DNA of 64,000 nucleotides from Streptomyces albospinus (GTDB taxonomy: Bacteria; Actinomycetota; Actinomycetes; Streptomycetales; Streptomycetaceae). Shown here piece by piece: positions 41,149 through 50,312 of this stretch (position 1 is the first letter of the stretch; the number at the start of each line of letters is the position of its first letter). The DNA lies in NCBI RefSeq assembly GCF_014648695.1, contig NZ_BMRP01000011.1, positions 176,261 to 240,260 of the forward strand, written 5' to 3'. The notes beneath the pieces were generated by a model. It had not been told where the DNA came from and did no database searches. It worked only from the letters and a program-made list of their open reading frames with translations. The position numbers were made by a program, and so were the translations under genes.

Positions 41149-41260
41149 CGGTGTTCTCCCGTGCTGGTCAGGTGAGTTGGGAAGGTGTCGGCTCCGAGGG
41201 CGGAGACGCACGCTGTGCAACGGTTGAGCCATTCGGATGACACGGTGCTCCCTGGCAAAA

Positions 41261-41282
41261 AATCATGCATGCGTGCTTGATT
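41261..41282. promoter_or_regulatory. AT-rich dyad in chaplin/operon divergent region
   Basis: AATCA (41261-41265) and TGATT (41278-41282) flank TGCATGCGTGCT, giving an imperfect 22-bp dyad in the only AT-rich patch between the divergent chaplin and acyl-CoA operon. The downstream TetR regulator (51118) may bind here. No -35/-10 pair is clear. Confidence 0.45.
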
Positions 41283-41382
41283 GTTTCTGGACGCGCTGCC
41301 ACCCTCGGTACCCGCACCGCAGCACTCAACGCGCCCTTCCCTCAGGGGACATGGGCTATGGCGTCGACGAGGAGAGCGCAGG

Positions 41383-42186
41383 ATGGCCGATCCGCGGGAG
41401 GTTCGGGAGGTCCTTGAGGACCTGCGGGCCGAGGGTGAGGAGCTGGACGGGCTGGTGGCGGGGCTCCCGGAAGGGGAGTGGGGGCGGGCGACGCCGGCCG
41501 CCGGGTGGACCGTCGCGCATCAGATCGCGCACCTTGCGTGGACGGATGAGCGGGCGGTGCAGTCCGCCGTGGATCCGGGCGCCTTCGCGGAAGAGGTGAG
41601 GGTGGCGCTCGCCTCGCCGGAGACCTTCGTGGACGAGGGGGCGGAGCGCGGGGCCCGGTTGGCTCCGGCTGAGCTCTTGGCGCGGTGGCGGGCGGGGCGC
41701 GAGGAGTTGCAGCGGGTGCTGGCCGCGCAGCCGGCGGGCGCCAAACTCCCTTGGTACGGGCCGCCGATGAGTGTGGCGTCGGTTGCCACGGGGCGGCTGA
41801 TGGAGACCTGGGCGCACGGGCAGGACGTGGCGGATGCGCTGGGGGTGCGGCGGGTGCCGACGGCGCGGTTGCGGCATGTGGCGCGGATCGGGGTGCGGGC
41901 CAGGGACTATGCGTATGCGGTGCGCGGGCTGACGCCGCCGGGGGAGGAGTTCCGGGTGGAGCTGACCGCCCCGGATGGGGACGTGTGGACGTTTGGGCCT
42001 CAGGACGCGGCGCAGCGGGTGACGGGGACGGCGCTGGACTTCTGCCTGCTGGTGACGCAGCGGGTACACCGGGACGATGTCTCCGTCGTCGCGACGGGGG
42101 CGGACGCGGACCGGTGGCTGGACATCGCGCAGTCCTTCGCCGGGCCGGCGGGGCCGGGGCGGGCGCCGGGCGGGGTGCGGCGGTGA
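41383..42186 (+). CDS. TIGR03084-family DinB/maleylpyruvate-isomerase-like metal-binding protein
   Basis: This 267-residue protein has the DinB/mycothiol-dependent maleylpyruvate isomerase fold. The N-terminal region WTVAHQIAHLAWTDERAVQS supplies a metal-binding His pair and METWAHGQDVADALGV another His. Start ATG 41383 with GGAG nearby. It opens the operon, and its TGA overlaps the next GTG by 4 bp. TIGR03084 proteins usually accompany acyl-CoA catabolic genes in actinomycetes; the reaction is unknown. A role in handling a mycothiol adduct is speculative. Confidence 0.85.
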   Translation: MADPREVREVLEDLRAEGEELDGLVAGLPEGEWGRATPAAGWTVAHQIAHLAWTDERAVQSAVDPGAFAEEVRVALASPETFVDEGAERGARLAPAELLARWRAGREELQRVLAAQPAGAKLPWYGPPMSVASVATGRLMETWAHGQDVADALGVRRVPTARLRHVARIGVRARDYAYAVRGLTPPGEEFRVELTAPDGDVWTFGPQDAAQRVTGTALDFCLLVTQRVHRDDVSVVATGADADRWLDIAQSFAGPAGPGRAPGGVRR

Positions 42187-43889
42187 CGGAGCCGGGGGTG
42201 GCGGAGCCGCTGCGGATCGGGAATGCGTCCGGGTTCTACGGCGACCGGTTCGATGCCGTACGGGAGATGCTGACCGGCGGGCCGCTGGACGTGCTGACCG
42301 GGGACTATCTCGCCGAGCTGACGATGCTGATCCTCGGCCGGGACCGGCTGAAGGATCCGCGTCTGGGGTACGCCAAGACGTTTCTGCGGCAGCTGGAGGA
42401 GGGGCTGGGGCTCGCCGTCGAGCGGGGTGTGAAGATCGTTGCGAATGCGGGTGGGCTGAATCCTGCCGGACTGGCGGATGCCGTAAGGGAGTTGGGGGAG
42501 CGGGTCGGGGTTCCGGTGCGGGTGGCGCATGTCGAGGGCGATGACCTGGTGGGGCGGGGGTGGGGCGAGGGGGTGCTCACCGCCAACGCGTACCTCGGCG
42601 GTGCGGGGATCGCGGAGTGCCTGCGCGCCGGTGCGGACGTGGTGGTGACCGGGCGGGTGACGGACGCGGCGCTGGTCACCGGGCCGGCCGCGGCGCACTT
42701 CGGGTGGGCGCCGGACGACTACGACCGGTTGGCGGGTGCGGTCGTCGCGGGGCATGTGCTGGAGTGCGGTACGCAGGCGACGGGCGGGAACTACGCGTTC
42801 TTCGGGGAGCATGACGTGCGGCGGCCCGGGTTTCCGCTGGCCGAGATCCATGCGGACGGCGGTGCTGTGATCACCAAGCACCCGGGGACCGGGGGCGCCG
42901 TCACCGTCGGTACCGTCACCGCTCAGCTGTTGTACGAGACCGATGGGCCGCGCTACTTGGGGCCTGATGTGACGGCGCGGCTGGACAGCGTACGGCTGAC
43001 GCAGGACGGTCCGGACCGGGTGCGGATCGAGGGCGTACGGGGCGAGGCGCCGCCCTCGACGCTGAAGGTCGGGCTGACCCGTATGGGCGGCTGGCGCAAC
43101 GAGGTCACCTTCGTGCTCACCGGGCTCGACATCGAGGCCAAGGCGGCGCTGGTGCGCGGGCAGTTCGAGGATGCGCTGGGGCGGGCCGGGCGCCGTCCGG
43201 CAGAGGTGCGGTGGACGCTCGCGCGGACGGACCATGCCGACGCGGGTGTTCAGGAGGAGGCGAGCGCGCTGCTGCGGCTCGTTGTACGGGATCCGGAGCC
43301 CGAGGCCGTCGGCCGGGCGGTCAGCGGCGCCGCGGTCGAACTGGCGCTGGCCAGCTATCCCGGGTTCCATGTCACGGCGCCGCCCGGCAAGGGCTCGCCG
43401 TACGGGGTCTTCGCGGCGGAGTACGTCGCGGCGGCGGAGGTGCCGCAGGTCGCCGTGCTGCCGGACGGGCGGCGGGTGGAGATTCCGGCGGCCGAGGTGA
43501 TGGTGGCGGACGGTTCGCGCCTCGTGGGGGAGCTGCCCGCGCCGCTGGCTCCCGGGCCCACCCGGCGGGCTCCCCTGGGGGCGGTGGCCGGGGCCCGGAG
43601 CGGTGACAAGGGCGGCTCGGCGAACGTCGGGGTGTGGGTCCGTTCGGATGCCGCCTGGCGGTGGCTCGCACACGAGCTGACCGTGGAGCGGTTTCGTCGA
43701 CTTCTGCCGGAGACGGTCGGGTTGGTCGTCGATCGGCATGTGCTGGGCAACCTGCGGGCGCTGAACTTCACGGTGCAGGGGCTGCTGGGGGAGGGCGTCG
43801 CCTCGCAGGCGCGCTTCGATCCGCAGGCCAAGGCGCTGGGGGAGTGGCTGCGCTCCCGCCATCTGGAGATACCGGAGGAATTGCTGTGA
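42183..43889 (+). CDS. acyclic terpene utilisation AtuA-family protein (DUF1446)
   Basis: This 568-residue protein of unknown mechanism is homologous to AtuA of the Pseudomonas citronellol/geraniol pathway. The signature LRIGNASGFYGDRFDAVREM, YLAELTMLILGRDRLKDPRL and VERGVKIVANAGGLNPAGLA is typical, with VTGRVTDAALVTGPAAAHFG in the middle. The last about 110 residues (LGAVAGARSGDKGGSANVGV and VGLVVDRHVLGNLRALNFTV) form the second AtuA domain, fused here as in other actinobacteria. GTG start coupled to TIGR03084; its TGA overlaps the carboxylase start. Confidence 0.9.
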   Translation: MTEPGVAEPLRIGNASGFYGDRFDAVREMLTGGPLDVLTGDYLAELTMLILGRDRLKDPRLGYAKTFLRQLEEGLGLAVERGVKIVANAGGLNPAGLADAVRELGERVGVPVRVAHVEGDDLVGRGWGEGVLTANAYLGGAGIAECLRAGADVVVTGRVTDAALVTGPAAAHFGWAPDDYDRLAGAVVAGHVLECGTQATGGNYAFFGEHDVRRPGFPLAEIHADGGAVITKHPGTGGAVTVGTVTAQLLYETDGPRYLGPDVTARLDSVRLTQDGPDRVRIEGVRGEAPPSTLKVGLTRMGGWRNEVTFVLTGLDIEAKAALVRGQFEDALGRAGRRPAEVRWTLARTDHADAGVQEEASALLRLVVRDPEPEAVGRAVSGAAVELALASYPGFHVTAPPGKGSPYGVFAAEYVAAAEVPQVAVLPDGRRVEIPAAEVMVADGSRLVGELPAPLAPGPTRRAPLGAVAGARSGDKGGSANVGVWVRSDAAWRWLAHELTVERFRRLLPETVGLVVDRHVLGNLRALNFTVQGLLGEGVASQARFDPQAKALGEWLRSRHLEIPEELL

Positions 43890-45484
43890 CCGTCCTCGGG
43901 AGCGCGCTGGATACGGCCGGCGCCGAGTACGCCGAGCGGCGTGCGGCGATGCTGGAGAAGCTGGGGGAGGTGGCGGCCGAGCACGCCAAGGCGGTGGCGG
44001 GGGGCGGGGAGAAGTACGTCGACCGGCACCGTAAGAGGGGGAAGTTGCTCGCCCGGGAGAGGGTTGAGCTGCTGCTCGACCCGGATACCCCGTTTCTGGA
44101 GCTGTCGCCGCTCGCGGGCTGGGGGAGCGACTACGCGGTGGGTGCTTCGCTGGTCACCGGGATCGGGGTGATCGAGGGCGTGGAGTGCCTGATCACCGCC
44201 AATGACCCGACCGTACGCGGCGGGGCGAGCAATCCCTGGACGTTGAAGAAGGCCCTGCGGGCGAATGAGATCGCCTTTGCGAACCGGCTGCCGGTGGTCA
44301 GTCTGGTGGAATCCGGCGGTGCTGATCTGCCGAGCCAGAAAGAGATCTTCATTCCGGGCGGGGCGCTGTTCAAGGACCTGACGCGGTTGTCGGCGGCGGG
44401 GATTCCGACGGTGGCCGTGGTGTTCGGGAATTCCACGGCCGGTGGTGCGTATGTGCCGGGGATGTCGGACCACGTGATCATGGTGAAGGAGCGGGCCAAG
44501 GTCTTTCTCGGCGGGCCGCCGCTGGTGAAGATGGCGACCGGGGAGGAGAGCGACGACGAGTCGCTGGGCGGCGCCGAGATGCACGCCCGGACCTCGGGAC
44601 TCGCGGACTACTTCGCGGTGGACGAGCTCGATGCGCTGCGGCAGGCGCGGCGGGTGGTGGCGCGGCTCAACTGGCCTAAGGCGCACGGCGATCCGGGGCC
44701 GGCGGCGCCGCCGGAGTACGACGCGGAGGAGCTGCTGGGGATCGTTCCCGGCGACCTCAAGGCGCCGTTCGATCCGCGCGAGGTCATCGCCCGGATCGTG
44801 GACGGCTCGGATTTCGACGAGTTCAAACCGCTGTACGGGGCCAGTCTGGCGACCGGTTGGGCGGAGCTGCACGGCTATCCGGTCGGGATCCTCGCCAATG
44901 CGCAGGGGGTGCTGTTCAGCGCGGAGTCCCAAAAGGCCGCGCAGTTCATCCAGTTGGCGAATCAGCGGGACGTTCCGCTGCTGTTCCTGCACAACACCAC
45001 GGGCTATATGGTCGGCAAGGAGTACGAGCAGGGCGGGATCATCAAGCACGGCGCGATGATGATCAATGCGGTGTCGAACTCGCGGGTGCCGCATCTGTCC
45101 GTGCTGATGGGCGCCTCGTACGGAGCCGGGCATTACGGGATGTGCGGGCGGGCGTACGACCCCCGGTTCCTGTTCGCCTGGCCGAGCGCCAAATCCGCCG
45201 TGATGGGGCCGCAGCAGCTGGCCGGGGTGCTGTCCATCGTGGCGCGCGCCTCGGCGGCGGCGAAGGGGCAGCCGTACGACGACGAGGCGGATGCGGGGCT
45301 GCGCGCCATGGTGGAGCAGCAGATCGAGTCCGAGTCGCTGCCGATGTTCCTGTCCGGGCGGCTGTACGACGACGGCGTCATCGACCCGCGCGACACCCGT
45401 ACCGTCCTCGGCCTGTGTCTGTCCGCGCTCCATACCGCGCCGGTCGAGGGTGCGCGGGGCGGCTTCGGCGTCTTCCGGATGTGA
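43886..45484 (+). CDS. acyl-CoA carboxylase beta (carboxyltransferase) subunit
   Basis: This 532-residue carboxyltransferase transfers CO2 from carboxybiotin to an unsaturated acyl-CoA. It reads RRAAMLEKLGEVAAEHAKAV, KLLARERVELLLDPDTPFLE, VESGGADLPSQKEIFIPGGA and GASYGAGHYGMCGRAYDPRF, close to methylcrotonyl/geranyl-CoA carboxylase beta (LiuB/AtuC) rather than to the propionyl type. GTG start coupled to AtuA by 4-bp overlap. It partners the biotin-bearing alpha subunit downstream. Which of methylcrotonyl- or geranyl-CoA it uses cannot be decided by eye. Confidence 0.92.
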   Translation: MTVLGSALDTAGAEYAERRAAMLEKLGEVAAEHAKAVAGGGEKYVDRHRKRGKLLARERVELLLDPDTPFLELSPLAGWGSDYAVGASLVTGIGVIEGVECLITANDPTVRGGASNPWTLKKALRANEIAFANRLPVVSLVESGGADLPSQKEIFIPGGALFKDLTRLSAAGIPTVAVVFGNSTAGGAYVPGMSDHVIMVKERAKVFLGGPPLVKMATGEESDDESLGGAEMHARTSGLADYFAVDELDALRQARRVVARLNWPKAHGDPGPAAPPEYDAEELLGIVPGDLKAPFDPREVIARIVDGSDFDEFKPLYGASLATGWAELHGYPVGILANAQGVLFSAESQKAAQFIQLANQRDVPLLFLHNTTGYMVGKEYEQGGIIKHGAMMINAVSNSRVPHLSVLMGASYGAGHYGMCGRAYDPRFLFAWPSAKSAVMGPQQLAGVLSIVARASAAAKGQPYDDEADAGLRAMVEQQIESESLPMFLSGRLYDDGVIDPRDTRTVLGLCLSALHTAPVEGARGGFGVFRM

Positions 45485-45491
45485 GGTGGCG

Positions 45492-47432
45492 ATGACAGTG
45501 GTCGATTCTGCGGAGGAGGGACGCGCGGTGATCGGTTCCGTGCTGGTGGCCAACCGGGGGGAGATCGCCCGCCGGGTCTTCCGTACCTGCCGCGAGCTGG
45601 GCGTCGCGACCGTCGCGGTGCACTCCGACGCGGACGCGGACGCCCCGCACGTACGGGAGGCGGACACCGCGGTACGGCTTCCGGGCGATGCGCCGGCCGA
45701 CACCTATCTGCGCGGCGATCTGATCGTGAAGGCGGCGGTGGCGGCCGGGGCGGACGCGGTCCACCCGGGGTACGGGTTTCTGTCCGAGAGCGAGGAGTTC
45801 GCCGCCGCGGTGGCGGAGGCGGGGCTGTGCTGGATCGGGCCGCCGCCCGCCGCCATCGCGGCGATGGCCTCCAAGACCCGCGCCAAGGAGCTGATGGCGG
45901 CGGCCGGGGTGCCGCTGCTCGCCCCCGTCGACCCGTCCGCCGCCACTGCCGCCGAACTGCCGCTGCTGGTGAAGGCGGCGGCCGGGGGCGGCGGGCGCGG
46001 GATGCGGGTCGTCCGGGAACTCGGCGCTCTGGGAGGTGAGTTGGCGTCGGCGCGGGCCGAAGCGGCGGCGGCCTTCGGGGACGGGGAGGTCTTCGTCGAG
46101 CCGTATGTGGAGGGCGGCCGGCACGTCGAGGTGCAGGTGCTCGCCGATACGCACGGCGCGGTCTGGACGCTCGGTACCCGTGACTGCTCGCTCCAGCGGC
46201 GCCACCAGAAGGTCATCGAGGAGGCCCCGGCGCCCGGACTTCCCGACGCGCTGCGCGACACCCTGCACCGGGCCGCCGCACAGGCCGCGCGCGCCATCGG
46301 CTATCGGGGCGCGGGCACCGTCGAGTTCCTGGTCTCGGCCGACGGGCGCGCGTACTTCCTGGAGATGAACACCCGGCTCCAGGTGGAGCACCCGGTCACC
46401 GAGGAGATCTACCGGATCGACCTGGTGGCCCTCCAGCTGAGCATCGCGGAGGGCCGGCCGCTGCCCGCCGAACTGCCCGCCCCGCGCGGGCACGCCGTGG
46501 AGGCGCGGCTCTACGCGGAGGACCCGGCGGCCGGCTGGCAGCCGCAGACCGGCACCGTGCACCGGCTCGCGCTGCCGGACGGCGTACGGCTGGACTCCGG
46601 CGTCACCGACGGGGACACCGTCACCGTCCACTACGACCCGATGCTCGCCAAGGTGATCGCCTGGGCGCCGACCCGCCAGGAGGCCGTACGGAAGCTGGCG
46701 GGCGCCCTGGAGAGGGCGCACATCCATGGACCGGCCACCAACCGCGATCTGCTCGTGCGGTCGCTGCGGCACCCGGAGTTCGCCGGCGCCACCGGGCTGG
46801 ACACCGGCTTCTACGACCGCCATCTCGCCGCCCTCACCGCGCCCGAGCCGGCCGGCGACGCGGTGTACGCGCTGGCCGCCGCCCTCGCCGACGCGCACGG
46901 CCGCTCCCGCTTCGGGGGCTTCCGCAACGTCCCGTCCGGCCCGCAGGTCAAGACCTACGCGCCGGCCGGGGATGGGCAACGGGCGTATCCGGTCCGCTAC
47001 CGGCTCGGGCGGGACGGCTTGGCCGCCGAGGACTTCCCCGGCGTCCGGCTGTGCTCCCTCGCGGCGGACGCGGTGGTGCTCGAAGTCGACGGCCTGCGGC
47101 GGCGGTTCACCGTCGCCCGCTACGGCGACCGGGTCCATGTCGACGCACCGGCCGGCGCCCGCACCTTCACCGCGCTGCCCCGCTTCCCCGACCCCGCCGC
47201 CCGTACGGAGCCCGGCTCGCTGCTCGCCCCGATGCCCGGCACCGTCGTGCGGATCGCGGACGGGCTCGCCGAGGGGGACCGGGTCGCGGCCGGCCAGCCG
47301 CTGCTGTGGCTGGAGGCCATGAAGATGGAGCACAAGATCACCGCACCGGCGGCCGGCACCCTCACGTCCCTTCCTGCCCGTACGGGGCAGCAGGTCGAGG
47401 TCGGCGCGCTGCTCGCCGTCGTCACCGACTGA
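45492..47432 (+). CDS. acyl-CoA carboxylase alpha subunit (biotin carboxylase + BCCP)
   Basis: This 646-residue subunit carboxylates its own biotin with ATP. The biotin carboxylase domain shows VLVANRGEIARRVFRTCREL, HPGYGFLSESEEFA, the ATP-grasp glycine loop KAAAGGGGRGMRVV and EMNTRLQVEHPVTEEIYRID; the C-terminal BCCP domain has LLWLEAMKMEHKITAPA with biotinylated Lys near residue 611. It starts at ATG 45492, 7 bp after the beta subunit stop. The order beta-alpha and the size match LiuD/AtuF-type enzymes. The pair should form a holoenzyme. Confidence 0.93.
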   Translation: MTVVDSAEEGRAVIGSVLVANRGEIARRVFRTCRELGVATVAVHSDADADAPHVREADTAVRLPGDAPADTYLRGDLIVKAAVAAGADAVHPGYGFLSESEEFAAAVAEAGLCWIGPPPAAIAAMASKTRAKELMAAAGVPLLAPVDPSAATAAELPLLVKAAAGGGGRGMRVVRELGALGGELASARAEAAAAFGDGEVFVEPYVEGGRHVEVQVLADTHGAVWTLGTRDCSLQRRHQKVIEEAPAPGLPDALRDTLHRAAAQAARAIGYRGAGTVEFLVSADGRAYFLEMNTRLQVEHPVTEEIYRIDLVALQLSIAEGRPLPAELPAPRGHAVEARLYAEDPAAGWQPQTGTVHRLALPDGVRLDSGVTDGDTVTVHYDPMLAKVIAWAPTRQEAVRKLAGALERAHIHGPATNRDLLVRSLRHPEFAGATGLDTGFYDRHLAALTAPEPAGDAVYALAAALADAHGRSRFGGFRNVPSGPQVKTYAPAGDGQRAYPVRYRLGRDGLAAEDFPGVRLCSLAADAVVLEVDGLRRRFTVARYGDRVHVDAPAGARTFTALPRFPDPAARTEPGSLLAPMPGTVVRIADGLAEGDRVAAGQPLLWLEAMKMEHKITAPAAGTLTSLPARTGQQVEVGALLAVVTD

Positions 47433-47482
47433 CGCGGTCCCCGCACCCTCACGTCCCTCACCCACCGCCACAAGGAGCCGGC

Positions 47483-48670
47483 ATGAGCAAGGTCCCGAGC
47501 AAGGCCGTGAGCAACCCTGTGATCGAGTCCGAGGAACACCGTGCGCTGCGCGCCGCCGTGGCGGCGCTCGGCACACGCTACGGCCGGGAGTACTTCGCCC
47601 GGGTCGTCGCCGACGGCAGCCACACCGACGAACTGTGGGCCGAGGCCGCCAAGTTGGGCTACCTCGGCGTCAACCTCCCCGAGGAGTACGGCGGCGGGGG
47701 CGGCGGTATCGTCGAACTCTCCCTCGTGCTGGAGGAGTTGGGGGCGGCCGGTTGCCCGCTGCTGATGCTGGTGGTGTCGCCGGCGATCTGCGGCACGGTC
47801 ATCGCCCGGTTCGGCACCGAGGAGCAGAAGCGCAGCTGGCTGCCGGGGCTGGCCGACGGCAGCCGGAAGATGGCCTTCGGCATCACCGAACCGGACGCCG
47901 GGTCCAACTCGCACCGGATCACCACCACCGCCCGCAGGGACGGTGGAGACTGGGTCCTCGACGGGCGGAAGATCTTCATCTCCGGCGTCGACATCGCCGA
48001 CGCGACGCTGATCGTCGGCCGCACCGAGGACGCCCGGACCGGGAAGCTCAAGCCCTGCCTGTTCATCGTGGAGAGCGACACCCCCGGCTTCGGCCGGAGC
48101 CCGATACCGATGGAACTGGCCGCCCCGGAGAAGCAGTTCGAGCTGACCCTGGACGGGGTGCGGCTGCCCGCCGACGCCCTGGTCGGCGACGAGGACGCCG
48201 GCCTGCTCCAGCTGTTCGCCGGCCTCAACCCCGAGCGGATCATGACCGCCGCGTTCGCCCTCGGCATGGGCCGCTACGCCCTCGGCCGGGCCGTCGACTA
48301 CGCCCGCACCCGCCAGGTCTGGAAGGAGCCCATCGGTGCCCACCAGGCCCTCGCGCACCCGCTCGCCCAGTCCCACATCGAGCTGGAGCTGGCCGGGCTG
48401 ATGATGCGGAAGGCGGCGCTCCTGTACGACGCGGGCGACGACCTGGCCGCCGGCGAGGCCGCCAACATGGCCAAGTACGCGGCGGCCGAGGCCGCGGTCC
48501 GCGCCGTCGACCAGGCCGTGCACACCCTGGGCGGCAACGGCCTGACCCACGAATACGGGCTCGCGTCGCTGATCACGGCCGCCAGGGTGGCGCGGATCGC
48601 CCCGGTCAGCCGGGAGATGATCCTCAACTTCGTGTCGCACCAGTCGCTGGGGCTGCCCAAGTCGTACTGA
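47483..48670 (+). CDS. acyl-CoA dehydrogenase
   Basis: This 395-residue flavoenzyme introduces the alpha-beta double bond. Visible ACAD segments are NLPEEYGGGGGGIVELSLVL, MAFGITEPDAGSNSHRITTT (FAD region), GLNPERIMTAAFALGMGRYA and the C-terminal VHTLGGNGLTHEYGLASLIT. Start ATG 47483 after AAGGAG, 50 bp past the carboxylase gene. In an Atu-like scheme this would be the citronellyl-CoA dehydrogenase (AtuD); in a Liu-like scheme isovaleryl-CoA dehydrogenase. The family is certain, the substrate is not. Confidence 0.92.
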   Translation: MSKVPSKAVSNPVIESEEHRALRAAVAALGTRYGREYFARVVADGSHTDELWAEAAKLGYLGVNLPEEYGGGGGGIVELSLVLEELGAAGCPLLMLVVSPAICGTVIARFGTEEQKRSWLPGLADGSRKMAFGITEPDAGSNSHRITTTARRDGGDWVLDGRKIFISGVDIADATLIVGRTEDARTGKLKPCLFIVESDTPGFGRSPIPMELAAPEKQFELTLDGVRLPADALVGDEDAGLLQLFAGLNPERIMTAAFALGMGRYALGRAVDYARTRQVWKEPIGAHQALAHPLAQSHIELELAGLMMRKAALLYDAGDDLAAGEAANMAKYAAAEAAVRAVDQAVHTLGGNGLTHEYGLASLITAARVARIAPVSREMILNFVSHQSLGLPKSY

Positions 48671-48716
48671 GACCGGACCACGTGCGCCCCGGACCCACCG
48701 AAGGAAAGGCCCCGGC

Positions 48717-50312
48717 ATGGATTCCCACGTGTACCGCAGCGCATACGCCGATGTCGCTCCCGTGGAGCTGCCCATCCACGAGGCCGTCCTCGGGCGGGCG
48801 GCGGAGTACGGTGAGCGGCCCGCACTGATCGACGGCGTCGACGGCAGCACCGTCAGCTACGCCCAACTCGACCGGCACAGCCGCCGGATCGCGGCCGGCC
48901 TCGCCGCGTCCGGGCTCCGCAGAGGCGACGTGCTGGCCCTGCACAGCCCCAACTCCGTGGCCTTCCCTGCCGTCTTCTATGCCGCCTCGCGGTGCGGGGC
49001 GGCGGTCACCACCATCCACCCGCTGGCCACGGAGGAGGAGTTCGCCACCCAGCTCCGGGATTCCGGGGCCCGCCGGATCGTCACCGTGGCCGCGCTGCTG
49101 GAGACCGCGCGCGGCGCCGCCCGGAAGGCCGGGGGCATCGCCGACATCCTCGTCTGCGACCGGGCCGAGGGCCATCGCTCGATCGGCGACCTGCTCGCCG
49201 CCGACGCCCCCGAGCCCCCGGCGGCCCTCGACCTCGACGCCACCACGGACCTCGCCGCACTCCCGTACTCCTCCGGCACCACCGGCACCCCCAAGGGCGT
49301 GATGCTCACCCACCGCAGCATCGCCACCAACCTGGCCCAGCTCGCCCCGCTGATGTCCAACGGACCCGGCGACCGGATCCTGGCCGTCCTGCCTTTTTTC
49401 CACATCTACGGGCTGACCGCCCTGATGAACGCTCCGCTGCGCAACGGCGCCACCGTCGTCGTGCTGCCCCGCTTCGACCTGCGGCAGTTCCTCGCCGCGA
49501 TAGCCGACCACCGCATCACCGAGGTGTACGCGGCGCCCCCGATCGTGCTCGCACTGGCCAAACACCCGATGGTCGACGACTACGACCTGTCCTCTCTCCG
49601 GCACCTCGTCTGCGCCGCCGCCCCGCTGGACGACGGACTCGCCGCCGCCTGCGCCCGCCGGCTCGGCCTGCCCGCGGTCCTCCAGGCGTACGGGATGACC
49701 GAACTCTCCCCGGCCACCCACATGGTGCCCGCCTCCGCCACCGCACCGCCCCCGGGGGCCGTCGGCACACTGCTCCCCAACACCCGGATGCGCATCGTGT
49801 CCCTGGAGACCGGCGCGGACCTGGGGCCGGGCGAGAGCGGCGAAATCCTCATCCAGGGACCGCAGATGATGAAGGGCTACCTGGGGCGGCCCGCGGAGAC
49901 CGACGCGGTGATCGACCCCGAGGGCTGGCTGCACACCGGCGACATCGGACGGGCGGACGCGGACGGCTGGCTGTATGTCGTCGACCGCGTCAAGGAGTTG
50001 ATCAAATACAAGGGGTACCAGGTCGCCCCCGCCGACCTCGAAGCTTTGCTGCTCGCCCACGAAGGCATCGCGGACGCGGCCGTCATCGGCGTCACCGACG
50101 AGGACGGCAACGAGGTCCCCAAGGCATTCGTGGTGCGCCGGCAGGGGGCCGAACTCACCGCGGACGAGGTCATCGCCTACGTTGCCGGTCGGGTAGCCCC
50201 GTACAAGAAGGTGCGCCGCGTGGAATTCCTGGACAGCGTGCCGCGCGCCACCACCGGAAAGATCCTGCGCCGCGAACTACGCGCCAGGGAAAGGAGTTCG
50301 ACGGCCCGATGA
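48717..50312 (+). CDS. acyl-CoA synthetase, 4-coumarate:CoA ligase-like
   Basis: This 531-residue adenylate-forming enzyme activates a carboxylic acid to its CoA thioester. The AMP-binding box is LPYSSGTTGTPKGVMLTHRS, A5 is QAYGMTELSPATHMV, A7/A8 are GWLHTGDIGRADADGWLYVV and RVKELIKYKGYQVAPADLEA, and the C-terminal catalytic Lys lies in PRATTGKILRRELRA. Start ATG 48717 after GAAAGG. Its stop overlaps the hydratase start (ATGA). It probably supplies the CoA substrate for the preceding dehydrogenase and carboxylase. Confidence 0.92.
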   Translation: MDSHVYRSAYADVAPVELPIHEAVLGRAAEYGERPALIDGVDGSTVSYAQLDRHSRRIAAGLAASGLRRGDVLALHSPNSVAFPAVFYAASRCGAAVTTIHPLATEEEFATQLRDSGARRIVTVAALLETARGAARKAGGIADILVCDRAEGHRSIGDLLAADAPEPPAALDLDATTDLAALPYSSGTTGTPKGVMLTHRSIATNLAQLAPLMSNGPGDRILAVLPFFHIYGLTALMNAPLRNGATVVVLPRFDLRQFLAAIADHRITEVYAAPPIVLALAKHPMVDDYDLSSLRHLVCAAAPLDDGLAAACARRLGLPAVLQAYGMTELSPATHMVPASATAPPPGAVGTLLPNTRMRIVSLETGADLGPGESGEILIQGPQMMKGYLGRPAETDAVIDPEGWLHTGDIGRADADGWLYVVDRVKELIKYKGYQVAPADLEALLLAHEGIADAAVIGVTDEDGNEVPKAFVVRRQGAELTADEVIAYVAGRVAPYKKVRRVEFLDSVPRATTGKILRRELRARERSSTAR

